DNA from: Chromera velia
Taxonomy: Eukaryota > Sar > Chromeraceae
NCBI GenBank assembly: GCA_018398765.1
Contig: JAHBMJ010002465.1
Location: 37,936 to 101,935, forward strand
Reading direction: 5' to 3'
DNA length: 64,000 bases
Part shown: piece after piece, positions 12,801 to 23,931 of the stretch
Numbering within the stretch: the stretch's first letter is position 1
Layout: every line of letters begins with the position of its first letter
Translations under genes and position numbers: made by a program
The notes under the pieces: generated by a model
Databases searched by the model: none
Seen by the model: only the letters and a program-made list of their open reading frames with translations
Told to the model about the DNA's origin: nothing

Positions 12801-15800
12801 GACCGGAAACAAACGGACAAGCCAAAATGACACGTGGACATATTTCGACGTCTTTCTGCCTCCATGTAGCTTTGTTGAGTGTGCGTGTGTAGTGTTTCGA
12901 TTAGATCTTTTACGATCGACCCTCCACACCCCAACTATTCATCTTTCAATTCTCTTTTCTGCCATTGGATTGATCCATCACTTGTGTGTGTGCAGCGACA
13001 GAGGAGACGAGCCCCCGAGGCGCACGGAGGCAGAGCCCAGAGGAGACCCAGTCGAAGGAGTGGAGGAAGGCACGTTCCCTTCTGCCGTGCCCACAGGGGA
13101 CACCGCAGCTCTCGGAGAATCGACCCTCCGGGATTCCACAGAAGAAGCGCACAAACAGACAGCAGGGCCTGCAGAGGTCCCCCCCCTTCCCCATGAAGCT
13201 GAAAGAGAAGCTGCAGCAGAACCAGCATCCTCAGCAGCAGGGCCCGCATCTCCACTTCCATCTGGACATACGCCTGCACCAGCACCCCCACAAAACGCAA
13301 ATGAGGCCGAGGGGGGAAGCAGGCGCCCCTCAGTTGCGAGCGCTGCCCGATTCCAGACGATGCTCTCACAGGTGCGGAGGAGCAGTCAGGCGTCGCAAGC
13401 GTGGACTGTCAGGTCAGTGGGAAGGGGGGCAGAGGGCAATTTCTCTCATGCGTTTGTTGTCCTTCCGGGATCTTTCTCTCAATGAACGTCTTCCGTCGTT
13501 GGGCACGTTGAATAACCATGGCACTTTTCTCTTCCACAGCGTTGTGATTGAGGCCTTCAATACCGTCTCAGACAGCGATGCAAAACGTGCATGACAATTT
13601 ATGTTCCGCTGGTCTCAATGTTGCTTTGAGTGCAGTGAAGCCCCCTCGCCAGAGCACCCAAAAGGGCCCGCACCGCAGGTTTTCGGATGGGAAGGGAAAA
13701 GGGACTTGAATGAGCAACCAGAGCCGCCTGCGTCTTCAAGTGCCCCCCCTCCTGTTGCCCCCCCCACCCACGACAATTCCCCCCCTCGTTCCACAGGAGG
13801 GGGAGAGGAGGAGCCAGAGCGCGATCTGCCCTCGCAAGTGGAGCCGAGCGTGCCTGCAGATTCCCGCCTGGGAGAAGGAAGGGACGGCAGTCCCCCAGAG
13901 AGGCAGTCAGTTGATGCACAGGGGGCAGACCATCAGAGTCCATGGTCATCATCTGTCTCCGATGGGTCGTCTGCCATTCTCCACTCCGCCCTCGCAACCG
14001 TCTCCAGAGCCATGAGCGCCGCCACGGAAGCTCTGGAGATCCGAAGATCACCAAGAAGCGACAGTTCACAGGAGTCTTCTAAAGGAAAGGAGAGACAGCA
14101 GGAGTCCAGAGACTCTGCAGGCTCAAACAGCAGAGGAGAAGTTCATCAGCCTCTCAGCAGGCCGACAGAACTGGAGGGAGAAGGGAAGTTGAACAGCCAG
14201 AAAAGGTCAGTCGGGGAAAGTTGCAATGAGATGGGATTTTCAGAGAGGTCATGTCAGCCAGGGTTGACACAATCTGGTTGGCGGTAGTCTACTTTTTTCT
14301 CTAACAAGGAAGCGCCTCTCGACTACTCTTTGTCTCTTCGGGGGTTGCCTCAATGTCCACCTGCTGTATACCTCTTACGCATGTGCATATGCGATTTTTC
14401 CCGCTCTGTTTTCTATCTTTGGACAAAACCTCGTCTTCTTCTCCTTTTGTCTGCGTAGTCATAATACCCTCTTCCCTTCCCTGCACCTCCTTTTGTTCCT
14501 TCTCTCTCAGCCAACCGTCGGCCCTTCCAGAACCTTCCAAAGACGAGAATCCTTCTGCGCCCGTCCCAGCCACCGTCCAGCCATTCCCTCAAGCAGTCAG
14601 CCCCAAGAGGGCCCCACACAGCCGTGACAACATCGAGAGCTCACAGGCGGGGGAAAGGAGAGGCTCGAATGGGTCAATCTCTTCAAAGCTCTCTGCGGCA
14701 GCGGCTGCTGCACGAATACGACGAGCCTCCAGGAACAGGTTGGTAGTGGCATAAGTCGATCAGTCGACATGTTCACCTTTGCATTCTGGACTCTGTGTCT
14801 ACCTGCCTCCCTGTGCAGTTTTGGGACTGAGAAAAAAGTTTTCATCTTAATTCGACCTGACACTTGAGAGCGATCGATCTTCTTGAATTTTGCCTGTCAG
14901 CAAATATCGGGTTGGATTCTGACAACGACTCGAAGTGCTTCCAAGAATACATTGTCCTTTCTTTCCCTTTCCTTTCCTTCCTGTCTGCAGCTTGGAGGGT
15001 CAAGGTGTCACGGACCTGTCTGGAGGCTCTGGACATGCAGTACCAGACAGGACGGAGCTTTCTGAACTTGAGCGATCGGCCAAGGGGGCTGTGGCACAAA
15101 TCCTCGTGAATGCGCAAACAAATGTAGAAGCTGGGGGGGGGCAGAAGTCAGCTGTTGAAATGGGGGGGGGGCAGACCTCAGGGCAGGTTTCGATTGCAGC
15201 AGACGGAGGGGCGGCAACAATCTCGTCAGAGGCAGTCGAAAGGTCGGTCTGGTTTTTTGTTGCCTACCTCTACTTCTGTCCCTCTATGTGCGTGGATTGA
15301 TGTGTCTCTCTGTGTGTACGTGTTTTTCTGTCAATTCTTCTGCGGGATCCTAGCTCTTTCTTTGTCTTTGTCTTTGTCTTTGTCCTTGTCTGCCTGTCTG
15401 CGTCTTCTTCATTTCCTCTTTTTCTTCCTTCCTTCCTTCCTTCCTCCCTTCCTTCCTTCCTTCCTTCCTATATTCCTTCCTTCCATGTCTGCGTCTTCTT
15501 CTTCATTTCCTCTTTTCCTTCCTTCCTTCCTTCCTTCCTTCCTATATTCCTTCCTTCCATGTCTGCGTCTTCTTCTTCATTTCCTCTTTTCCTTCCTCCC
15601 TTCCTTTCTTCCTTCCTTCCTTCCTTCCTTCCTTCCCATGTCTGCGTCGTCTTCATTTCATCTTTTCCTTCCTTCCTTCCTTCCTTCCTTCCTTCCTTCC
15701 ATGTCTGCGTCTTCTTCTTCATTTCCTCTTTTCCTTCCTCCCTCCCTTCCTTCCTTCCTTCCTTCCTTCCATGTCTGCGTCTTCTTCATTTCCTCTTTTC

Positions 15801-16368
15801 CTTCCTTCCTTCCTTCCTTCCTTCCTATATTCCTTCCTTCCATGTCTGCGTCTTCTTCATTTCCTCTCTTCCTTCCTTCCATGTCAAAAGAAGTCCTCTG
15901 TACAAAGCCCGCCTCTTCTCATCCATGCATCTGTCTCACGTGCGTTCCTTCACGCTCGCGCTGACAATGCAGAAAGGCCGCCCAAGGCCCAGAACACCAT
16001 CCCGAACCTAGGCAAGAGGCTGAGAGCAGACCTGGGCCCTCTGAAAGTCCAGCAAGCAAACAAAGTCACGAGGAGGAGGAAGAGGAAAACAGCGTCTGGA
16101 AGAGGAGCCCTCTCGTTAGAGGCCCCTCGAAGAGTTCGTTTGTCAACAGCAACGGCGGGTCTCTCAACGACATCGGGGGAGTCCTCGCAGCTGCAAGAAG
16201 CGCCTCGTGGTCATCTGGAAGCCATCGGTGGGTAAACAGCAACAAGAACAATGACTAGTTCCTGGCCTCTTTGTATTTCATGCTTGGGCGCTCTTTCTGC
16301 TCCTCACAACAGTTGTGCAGTCAAAAAGGACCGTCTGACCTGGGAATTCACGATTTGACATTTGCTTG

Positions 16369-16452
<84 letters not shown>

Positions 16453-17058
16453 TGTGATTGCAGTCGAGGGAGCGGGGCTTCTGCGGGCGCTCCCCCGGGA
16501 CCATCGCATGGCGTCCCCCTCCCCGGACTTGCACCTGACACCGCTGCGTCGCCCTCAGAGGCCATGCAGAGGGCGGCACACGAGGCCGTGGAGGGGATCG
16601 CCATCGCTGCTCAGGCTCGCGTTTCCGAGATGGCAGAGAAGGAACCGGAGAATTTGTCAGGCCCTGCCTCCTCCTCTTCTGCAGTCCAGGGGGTCACACG
16701 AGGTGAGAATGAAGGAGTGGCTGCTGAGTCAAAGACTGGCGACGCGTCTCCGTCAAAGGCCCTGGATCGTCGTTCTCTTTCGTTTGCACCGCAAAGGGAA
16801 GAAGAGCAAAAGGAAGACAAAGAAGAAGGGCATGAGGAAGAAGGGGGCAGTCCGGCTTCTCGAAACTTTTATGGGTTCAGGGACCAATCCCGGTACTCTG
16901 TTGCTTTCACGGACCGCACTGTGGCCGCAGTCCCTGTGGTTCCTCTGGACATGCGGGCCTCTTTTTCCCAGTCCCGTATGACGTCAGAAGCGGGGTCGCG
17001 CTCCTTTTTTGATTTGCCCACAGGGGAGGCAGCAGAGAGCAACTGGAATCCCTTCTGA
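6861..17058 (+). CDS. Large disordered protein with serially duplicated phospho-site exon cassettes
   Basis: I do not recognise the family. Fourteen exons close in frame: 6861-8794, 9161-9478, 9702-10016, 10241-10588, 10789-11160, 11428-11661, 11851-12096, 12380-12796, 12996-13412, 13636-14205, 14511-14738, 14991-15242, 15973-16227 and 16464-17058. They give about 2166 residues. Every one of the 13 introns is phase 2. Exons 4 to 9 each end with one 33-residue module: SRRPSVAS, then ARFQTMLSQ, then VRRSSQASQAWTVR. Each is preceded by a different Pro/Ala/Glu-rich linker. Exons 3, 10 and 11 carry weaker relatives. RRPS and RRSS match basophilic (PKA/AGC-type) kinase sites. Exon 1 encodes an SP/RS-rich region, and the protein ends in NWNPF, an EH-domain-binding type of terminus. 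An in-frame ATG at 6810 is an alternative start. The donors of exons 2 and 3 are the least certain. A cytoskeletal or membrane scaffold is possible but unproven. Confidence 0.72.
10484..13412 (+). repeat. Six-copy exon-end cassette array
   Basis: The 3' ends of six consecutive exons, finishing at 10588, 11160, 11661, 12096, 12796 and 13412, encode the same module and then a GTGAGT or GTCAG donor. Copies ending at 11160, 12096 and 13412 are nearly identical at DNA level over roughly 110 bases, including the GAGGCCGAGG lead-in. Copies ending at 10588 and 12796 have diverged more (for example QSMLSQ for QTMLSQ). This is duplicated coding DNA rather than a satellite. Confidence 0.88.
11678..11722 (+). 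repeat. GGCA microsatellite
   Basis: An intron between two cassette exons contains a GGCA tetranucleotide tract with a few substitutions. Confidence 0.85.
15396..15890 (+). repeat. TTCC-rich intronic minisatellite
   Basis: About seven units of roughly 65-80 bases are arrayed head to tail. Each unit has a conserved core reading ATGTCTGCGTCTTCTTC, then ATTTCCTCTTTTCC, then a variable number of TTCC tetramers. The array lies in the intron before exon 13 of the cassette gene. Both strands give long artificial frames (Lys-Glu-Gly-Arg repeats on the minus strand). Confidence 0.9.
16370..16456 (+). repeat. Compound TGTC/TC/TG microsatellite at a 3' splice site
   Basis: TGTC, then TC, then TG runs lead directly into the acceptor of the last exon of the cassette gene (exon begins 16464). 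The repeat therefore supplies the polypyrimidine tract. Confidence 0.85.
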
Positions 17059-19112
17059 GGAAATGAGCATACAGAGCTCCCCCCTTTACAGTAAAGAGAC
17101 TAAAGACTCCGGCCTGCTGAAACGCATAGTCTCGGCATAGATACCTTATATGCCATGCCATGGTATTTTTTCTGCAGTGAATGCACATTATAAGATATAA
17201 AAATGTTGATACTCCACTGACACTGTTTCACAACCTCAGCCTAGGTCTCAGCTTGCTTATGGTTTTACAAATGGTTTCATAACAGAATGTTTAGAGGAGA
17301 TTCTAAGGAGAATCATTGTTTTTCAACTTAAGTTTGTTTGCTTTAGAATTTAATAGGTTCAAATTACCGTTCAATAAAAATACTTATATTAATATAAGTA
17401 GTAACAATTAAAAATAGTATCTACTAATCCTAATCTTAATCCTACTAGTAGTCCCAGTCCTTCCAGTCAAACAACTGTATGTCATATCAGTGTTGCACAA
17501 GTCTCGCCGACTAGCTAGCCGATTGCGATGACATATGATAATGATCTAGATGATAATAAAAAATATTAAAAATGATAATGTTTGGTCTTGTGTTTGGTTT
17601 CATGTAATAATGTAATTTTCAATTAATTTTTGAAAATATAGTATATGCCTTACTATGTTGTACGGTAGCCACTATAGGCCCACTCCTAGCTATAGGGTAG
17701 TCATTTTTAAAAACTTAAAAGTATAGTAATAATATACTCTTTTATTTATTTTCACTGCTAAGTTAATTGTTTGAATGTGTTTCCTAGTTTATAGCTAGGC
17801 TGTTTCATTTACTTTCTTTAAGACTTTACCAATTTTACGATCAATTCATGTAAAGATACTGCTGTATGAGAAACACACACATACCACAAACTATCACAAA
17901 CGAAGTCGAGAGGGTAAACGCTAGGAACGAACCCTGATCCAGTCACCCCCCCAGCCTCTTTGGCCGTCTTTGCATGCAAAACCACGCAATCTGCCAGTGG
18001 AACTCTCTCCACATGCCTATTGTACATGGCAAACTTTGAAAGAGGTCTGCACAGTCTGCCACGCTCTGAAAAGAGATACGTCAGATCAGCCGCATTACCT
18101 TGTATTTCATAACTTGGAAGAGACGAAGACAAGGAAAGCTATACAAAACGCTTCAGTGCATACCGTGCCCCCCGGCCAACGGTATGTTAAAGTGCCCGAA
18201 CTCCCCGCCCCCCCACACCAAGATGTACGCGCGGCCGCATAAAAAGCCCCGGCATATTACTCAAGATTGGCCCAAACATACGCGCGGTCTTGCAATTTCG
18301 AACTGCGCTTTCTCACCCCGGCAAGACTCTGACATCACAGCTACCGCCGGCCAACGGCTTGCATCATGTGCATGAACTTCAAGGGTGAGGGCATGATCCC
18401 TTGGAGTATCACAGTACATAAATGTGTTTACTGATACCCACCCTACCCACCCAACCCACCCACCCCCCGAGTAAAGCCATGCAGTTCAAGCTCGCCGCTC
18501 GAGCCGAAGACCGAGGGAAGAGATTCAATGGGGAGAAATGAGGAAGGCCAAAGACCATTCTTTCTGTGGGACTTTCTTCGAACGGTTTGAAAAAAAAGCC
18601 GAACCTCATTCACTTTCCATGTGCACGTCCTCTCTTAACTTGTCGTAGGTCTGAAGCAGCCTGATCGTACGCGTGTCTTGTGTGACGGAATATGCATACG
18701 CTTCCAGCGACGAAAAATATTCATTGAAGAGTACTGTTCACCTTTACAAACAAACAAGCGGACTGCAATTTGGTTTGACTGTACTGAAGGGGGGAAGAGA
18801 ATGATCACTCACACACCAAAAAAGTGCTTGCGGTCATCCAATGTTCACCTCTTTTTTCTTTGGAAAAATGTGCATGCACAAAACTTCACATACTATGCAC
18901 GTCTGATTGATCTGTTGGCGGATTGGCGAGAACAGTTCAAAAAGAAAAGAACGGGAAGATACAAAAATCTGATTTCTGAAGGACTTCATTGAGCTTGGAC
19001 GAAATGAGGATCTAAAGACGTTTACCCGAGGGCGAAGCAGAGACAATTGAAGCAGAGACGTCAAAAAGAACGAGAGGCATCCAAACTCTTCAAACACTCA
19101 CACCTTCTCAAC
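17059..19112. other. Convergent intergenic region, mostly AT-rich
   Basis: From about 17100 to 17820 the sequence is strongly AT-rich and structureless to the eye. From 17820 to 19100 it is closer to balanced composition, with only short frames lacking protein character. CCGGCCAACGG occurs at about 18172 and 18347. No gene or RNA is supported here. Confidence 0.65.
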
Positions 19113-22100
19113 TCACAACCCAACCACTGCTGCTCCTTCCCCTTCCCTTTGCCGACTCTCAAACGACCTGCCAAGCAATCGTGGCGGAGGTGCACATGCA
19201 GAACCCGAAGCAGGCGCACTTGACCTGCCACCCGCTGTGGTCGGTGCTGTTGATGGTACTGCAGTACGTGGTTTCGCTCGATTTTTATCTGCAGCCGCGT
19301 CTGTGGACACGCTCCCACGGGTTGCACCACGGGATGATGCCTCCCCCCCCTCTCCATTCTCGACGTCTGTGTGGGGCGCTTTCCTCCATTCGTACCACCT
19401 TTTCAGCAGCGGATTGATTTCTCTCCACCATCTGCCCCTCGGCTGACAAAGCGGGACAACTAACAGTGGCACTACAGGGAGGAGCGCGATGATTACCGTT
19501 ACAGGACACACCCACCGGGTGGACTCTCTGCACTCCGGAGAAATTTGACTGTTTACCTTCTTGCAGACTAATTCAGCAAAATCATACGTGGCGAGGTGGT
19601 AGACAGCCATACCGAAGAGACATGGAAGTATGGCCGCAGCAAGCCAGAACATTCTTCGGAGGACCGGATTTCTGTCCATTTCTGCTGCTGAATTGCCAAA
19701 CCTCATTCAATCATTTTCAGCAGCCGTGCAATAGTTGATGAAGCGTTTACTTCCATAGAAGAACACAATTCCCCCACTTTTGACGGAGAGAATGAAGAAC
19801 AAAGCCACCGAGAGGTGACTGCTTACTATGCCGAGATAATACAGTCCACCCCCCGTGACAAAAAAAAGACCCAAACCAAACGAACTCACGCAAACAAGTG
19901 CGAGCACAACCCACCTCTTCCAAATAAAACCAAAATCTCGCAGACCGTACTCAACAGTATCGACCACTGTTTCAATCAAACCGAAAAGCGAGCCAAAACC
20001 CAAAATGTCCAACGCCAGGAAGGTTACGATGCCCCAGAATACTGGAGCAGGCATGAGGGCGAGTGCTGTGGGGAGAGATACAAAGGCCAACTGAACCCCT
20101 TCTAGGTTCAATTTTGAAAGTGGGACGTCTGTATGGTGGGAAACAAACCCAAGGACAGAAAACACCAACCCCCCAGCTACGAACGAAATAGAGGTATTTA
20201 CGACCGGAACCAAATAGGCGAGTTTGAAAACTTTGTAGTCCTTGTTCCACGTACTACGGGCAGCAAACGTGGTGTATGCCCCAAACCCAAGAGACAGAGA
20301 AAAAAGTACCTGCTCCCCCCACCTCCAACAATCGATTCCATTCAGGTTGACAGAAGAACTTTATCCCCTCCCAACTGCCCTCCAGCGTGACTGCCCTGAC
20401 AAGAATTGCGAGAAGGATAGCGGGCGGAACGAACGCTGTGGGGTATACACACTTTCGAAAGGATTCCATACCCCGGAACAAAACCCCCCAAACTACCGCC
20501 CAACAGACTCCCAACGCGATCACAAGTCGCCCTTGGAGATCGCCGATCTCGTTCCCACTCTCGCTGACGTTGAACACTGTCTTCATCAGATAGAACTCTG
20601 CCCCGCTCATCTGTCCCTTGTCGCATTCAGCACACGCGGCATCCCACGGCAGCTTCGAAGCCATGGAATTAAAAAGGTAAAGAAGACAGATCCCGATGAA
20701 CACAGTGTACCAGACCCCCACGCAGAAGGAGAGCATAGAGGCTGCCAGGCCAGCTCCCGAGGTCCAGGGAGACAGGCCCCTCCAGATTTCCGTCACACCT
20801 GTGGGCAGGAAGAAAAAACAACCGAATATGCTCAAGACCGCTGGTAAGGCACACAGAACGTGCAAAAACACCGACTTGAAGGTACACAAAGATATTTGAA
20901 GTAAAAGAACACTTTTCCTGCCGACCTTGGCTGTTGTAGATGAATCCAATCCCCAATTCCTGAATCAGGAGGGGGACACCGAGGACGAAAGTCAAGATCA
21001 AGTAGGGGATCAGGGCGGCCAGTCCACCGTTTTGGTGAATAAAGTCGGGAAACCTCCACACATTGCCAAGGCCGACGGCATAACCGACGAGCGCGAGGAT
21101 CAGCTCAGTCTGCAAGAAGGGAAATGGCAGTGAGCCATGGAGGGGTGTGAAGATCTGTATGAGACACGCGGTCAGATCAAAAAGAGGCACTAGGGTAACG
21201 AGTTGAGGGGCAAACCATCGATTCATTTCAAAATGAAGTATGAGGGAAAGACTGTCCCTCCGAAATAGTATGAGAGGAACAGCAAAATTTCGTCGGAAAA
21301 GGGCAGCTCAATCAAGTGAAATGATTTCATTTTCGGTACATGAAAGAGAGAGACAAGCTCAGATGAGACGAAATTGCCGTTTGAGAGGACGGACCGGGTT
21401 TTTCCACTCCTTTTTCTGGGGTACGGATTCAAGAAAATCCGGAGCAAGGTCGGCGCAGATAGGATTCGGAGCCGTCGGGACTGGCGAAGCATCTGGGGTC
21501 AGCTTCAACGTATCGGCGGGTTTCGCCACTATGCCACCCCGTACGGTAGACCCAGAGCTTTCCGTCTCTTGCCCTGCTTCGCTGCTGGCAGCCTCGCCTT
21601 GACTCCGCACCTCCTGCTCTGCTGTACCCCCCGCAACCTCGCCTGGGCTTTGTATTTGCTGCCCTGCTTCACTGCTGGCAACCGGCTCAAAGGCTTCTGC
21701 TTCCTGTTCTTCTGCAGACCGCCACCTAGTATCAATCTCCAACCGCTGGGCACCCTCGAGCGCATCTGCTATCGCTTCACCAGCGAGAGACTCCATCAAA
21801 TGTCCTCCTAAAGCGTCGGATGAAGAGGACACAGCAGACGGGGAGGAAACATGCCCACTGAGAGTTATTGGAGCCCTGGTGAAATCGTTTCTCTGCCTGT
21901 CCTCAGAGCTCTGAGGAGACGATGGAAAGGAAACGGGAGACGGGGGGGGGTCTGGTCGCAGTGTGCTGAGACTCGGTCCGGTGGCCCTACGTGCCCCTTG
22001 ATGGACTGAGGAGACGAAGGTCGTGGTCTCCGAAGCATTGGTGAGATTCAACAGAGAGTCCGTGAAGTCACTGTGTGATGCAGCTAATTGTTCTATCAGG

Positions 22101-22132
22101 GAGGCGGGACTCTCGTCATCAGTCCCGCTCAT
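19113..22132 (-). CDS. SLC6/NSS-family sodium-coupled symporter, possibly damaged
   Basis: Exon 1 (22132-21395) is an acidic Ser/Thr-rich cytosolic N-terminus of about 246 residues. Exon 2 (21109-20926) carries the TM1 signature GYAVGLGNVWRFPDF, and exon 3 starts at 20798. Further signatures are VLFSLSLGFGAYTTFAA (unwound TM6) and GFGSLFGLIETVVD (TM8). These segments form the Na+ and substrate sites of neurotransmitter:sodium symporters. The protein is a plasma- or organelle-membrane amino-acid-type transporter, substrate unknown. Two problems remain. The frame shifts by one base near the C6 run at 20315-20320, between PEWNRL and the TM6 segment. An in-frame TGA lies at 19707-19709, just before the last membrane segment; a 62-base intron with a GTAAAC donor could remove it. 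The gene may be a pseudogene, or the assembly may be wrong there. Confidence 0.78.
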
Positions 22133-23931
22133 CCTGAGAACTGCACAGCTATGTTTCCGCCTTCCCAGGCCACAAATGGACGTTCAGCTTCCACCCGAGT
22201 CTCCCGCTGATGAACTGAGCTAGAGTGGACTCATGTGTACGACTGGACGTCCATCCAGACATATATTTTTTGTGACAGTGTGAACATAGTATTGAGGTTT
22301 GAAGTGCCTGCATGGGTTTAGAATCTTTAGATTGAATGCATGGCTCGGCCTGCCTGCCTGCATGCATGCAGGCCATTGCAGGCCTATATTGCAGGCCTGC
22401 AGGCCTGCATGTGCATGCGAGCTTAATTATAGCACGCGGGCCACGCGTGCAACATGCATGCATGCATGGCCCCGGAGGGCGGAGCGAGTGGCTTGGAGCC
22501 TGTTCGAACCGACGTTAACTAACTTAATTGCGCGTGCATGTTGCGTGCATGCATGCAACACCGCACATGACAAAGGAGCCAAAAGCCGCTAAGCGTGCAA
22601 AAAAATTTACGCGGCATGCAGAAAAAAACCCTCAGTCATCATTTATGGATGTAAAGAAAAGGTTTAATAAAGAAATGTTGAGGAGAAACAAATTTTTTTA
22701 ACTGGCTAAGGAACCCATTGAAGAAGAAGTCGGGGAAGGGAAAAGGAAGACCACAACGCTCATCTATAGATAGGTAGAGTTGACTACGCAAACACGTAGA
22801 GAATGAAAGGTATTAATTTTTATCTATCGTGGAGTAGTATAAGCTAGATGTGGCAGCCTAGTCCGAGGGGCTTGCGCTTACAACAGATTGGCCATAATAG
22901 ACGGACAGGACCTATGCGGCTATGCCTAGGCAAGATGCATAGTGGTTTGACAAAGGACCAGAGAGACACTAAAGAATTAATTTTTCTTATCACCTCCCCG
23001 GGCGTATATTGGTCTGGTATGCATAGGTTCAGTTCATATTTCCGTCAATCCTAGTTGCTCTACATAGGCACCCCACATGGTCTTTATGCCTGCCCCCAGA
23101 ACTGCCACAAAAATTCCTTCCTGCGAGATGTGCTGAGGTCCCTATATGCCTAGGGCCTTGCACTCTTAATCAGTCCCTGCCTTGCTGGATATATTCGGGT
23201 GATCTATCGATTTGATATGAAGGTGGGATACAAAAATAGAGACTGATCAACACTTCCTCCACTGATCTCCCCTTCTCCTGTTTTTCTTTCCTTTTCTGTT
23301 CCTTGTGTTGATACTGAATATTTCAAAGAATTCTTTTCTCTTCAACAGTGTTAGTCCTTTCTTTCCCTCTTCATGCAATTAACCGTTGCAACGGGTCTCT
23401 TCAACCTTAAAGAATGCATGCAGCGCAGCGTGCATGCACGTGCAACACACGCACGCGCGTGCATGCAACATTCAACTGCATGTGCATGGCAAAAGCGACA
23501 CTTGAGTCATGCACTCTGACACGCACTCCACCAACCTGAGGGTGCATGCTGAAACCGAGTCAGCAGATTGGAAGCGAAGGACAAAGAAGATCTTGCAAGG
23601 CCCCTTCAGTCCGATAAAGACTGTTTCTTCCTTCCTTTGTGGTCAAGAGCCCTCTTATTGAGGAGCCATGTGGGCTTATTTTAGGGTCTGCGGTCGAGTC
23701 TGCATACGACTCCAATTGCACGTAAAGACTGCAGGAGACCGGTTCTAACTTTTAATATTCAGACATGAACGCTGCTTTCTGTCCCGTGGGACAACTCTGT
23801 GGGGGTCTCTTGCGGCCAATTCTGGCGCAAAGCACAACTTGACAGAGAAGCCGTCACGACAGGTTCAAGCACAATCGAAACAACACCTCTAAGCACACCG
23901 TGTCCTTGCCAAGACAATCCACCCCGCACAG
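22133..23931. promoter_or_regulatory. Divergent intergenic region with two TGCATGCA clusters
   Basis: This interval lies between the starts of the symporter (minus) and the GBP-like gene (plus). TGCATGCA-type palindromes cluster at 22360-22560, mixed with nested TGCAGGCCTGCA palindromes. They cluster again at about 23414-23480 with GTGCATGCACGTGC. The interval 22600-23400 is AT-rich without recognisable features. No coding exon is supported. Confidence 0.5.

Noticed and set aside
13540-13594. Possible extra exon (VVIEAFNTVSDSDAKRA) between cassette exons 9 and 10
   Set aside because: It has an acceptor but no donor in phase 2, and the flanking exons join directly in frame.
15396-15890. Possible CRISPR array
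   Set aside because: Units are contiguous with variable TTCC number and no unique spacers, and the context is a eukaryotic intron.
15155-16011. Long frames on both strands rich in SFLPSFLP or KEGRKEGRK
   Set aside because: Direct translation of the TTCC minisatellite. The real exons end at 15242 and resume at 15973.
17820-18600. Possible gene in the balanced-composition part of the 17-19 kb spacer
   Set aside because: Frames are short, change phase without plausible splice sites and show no domain.
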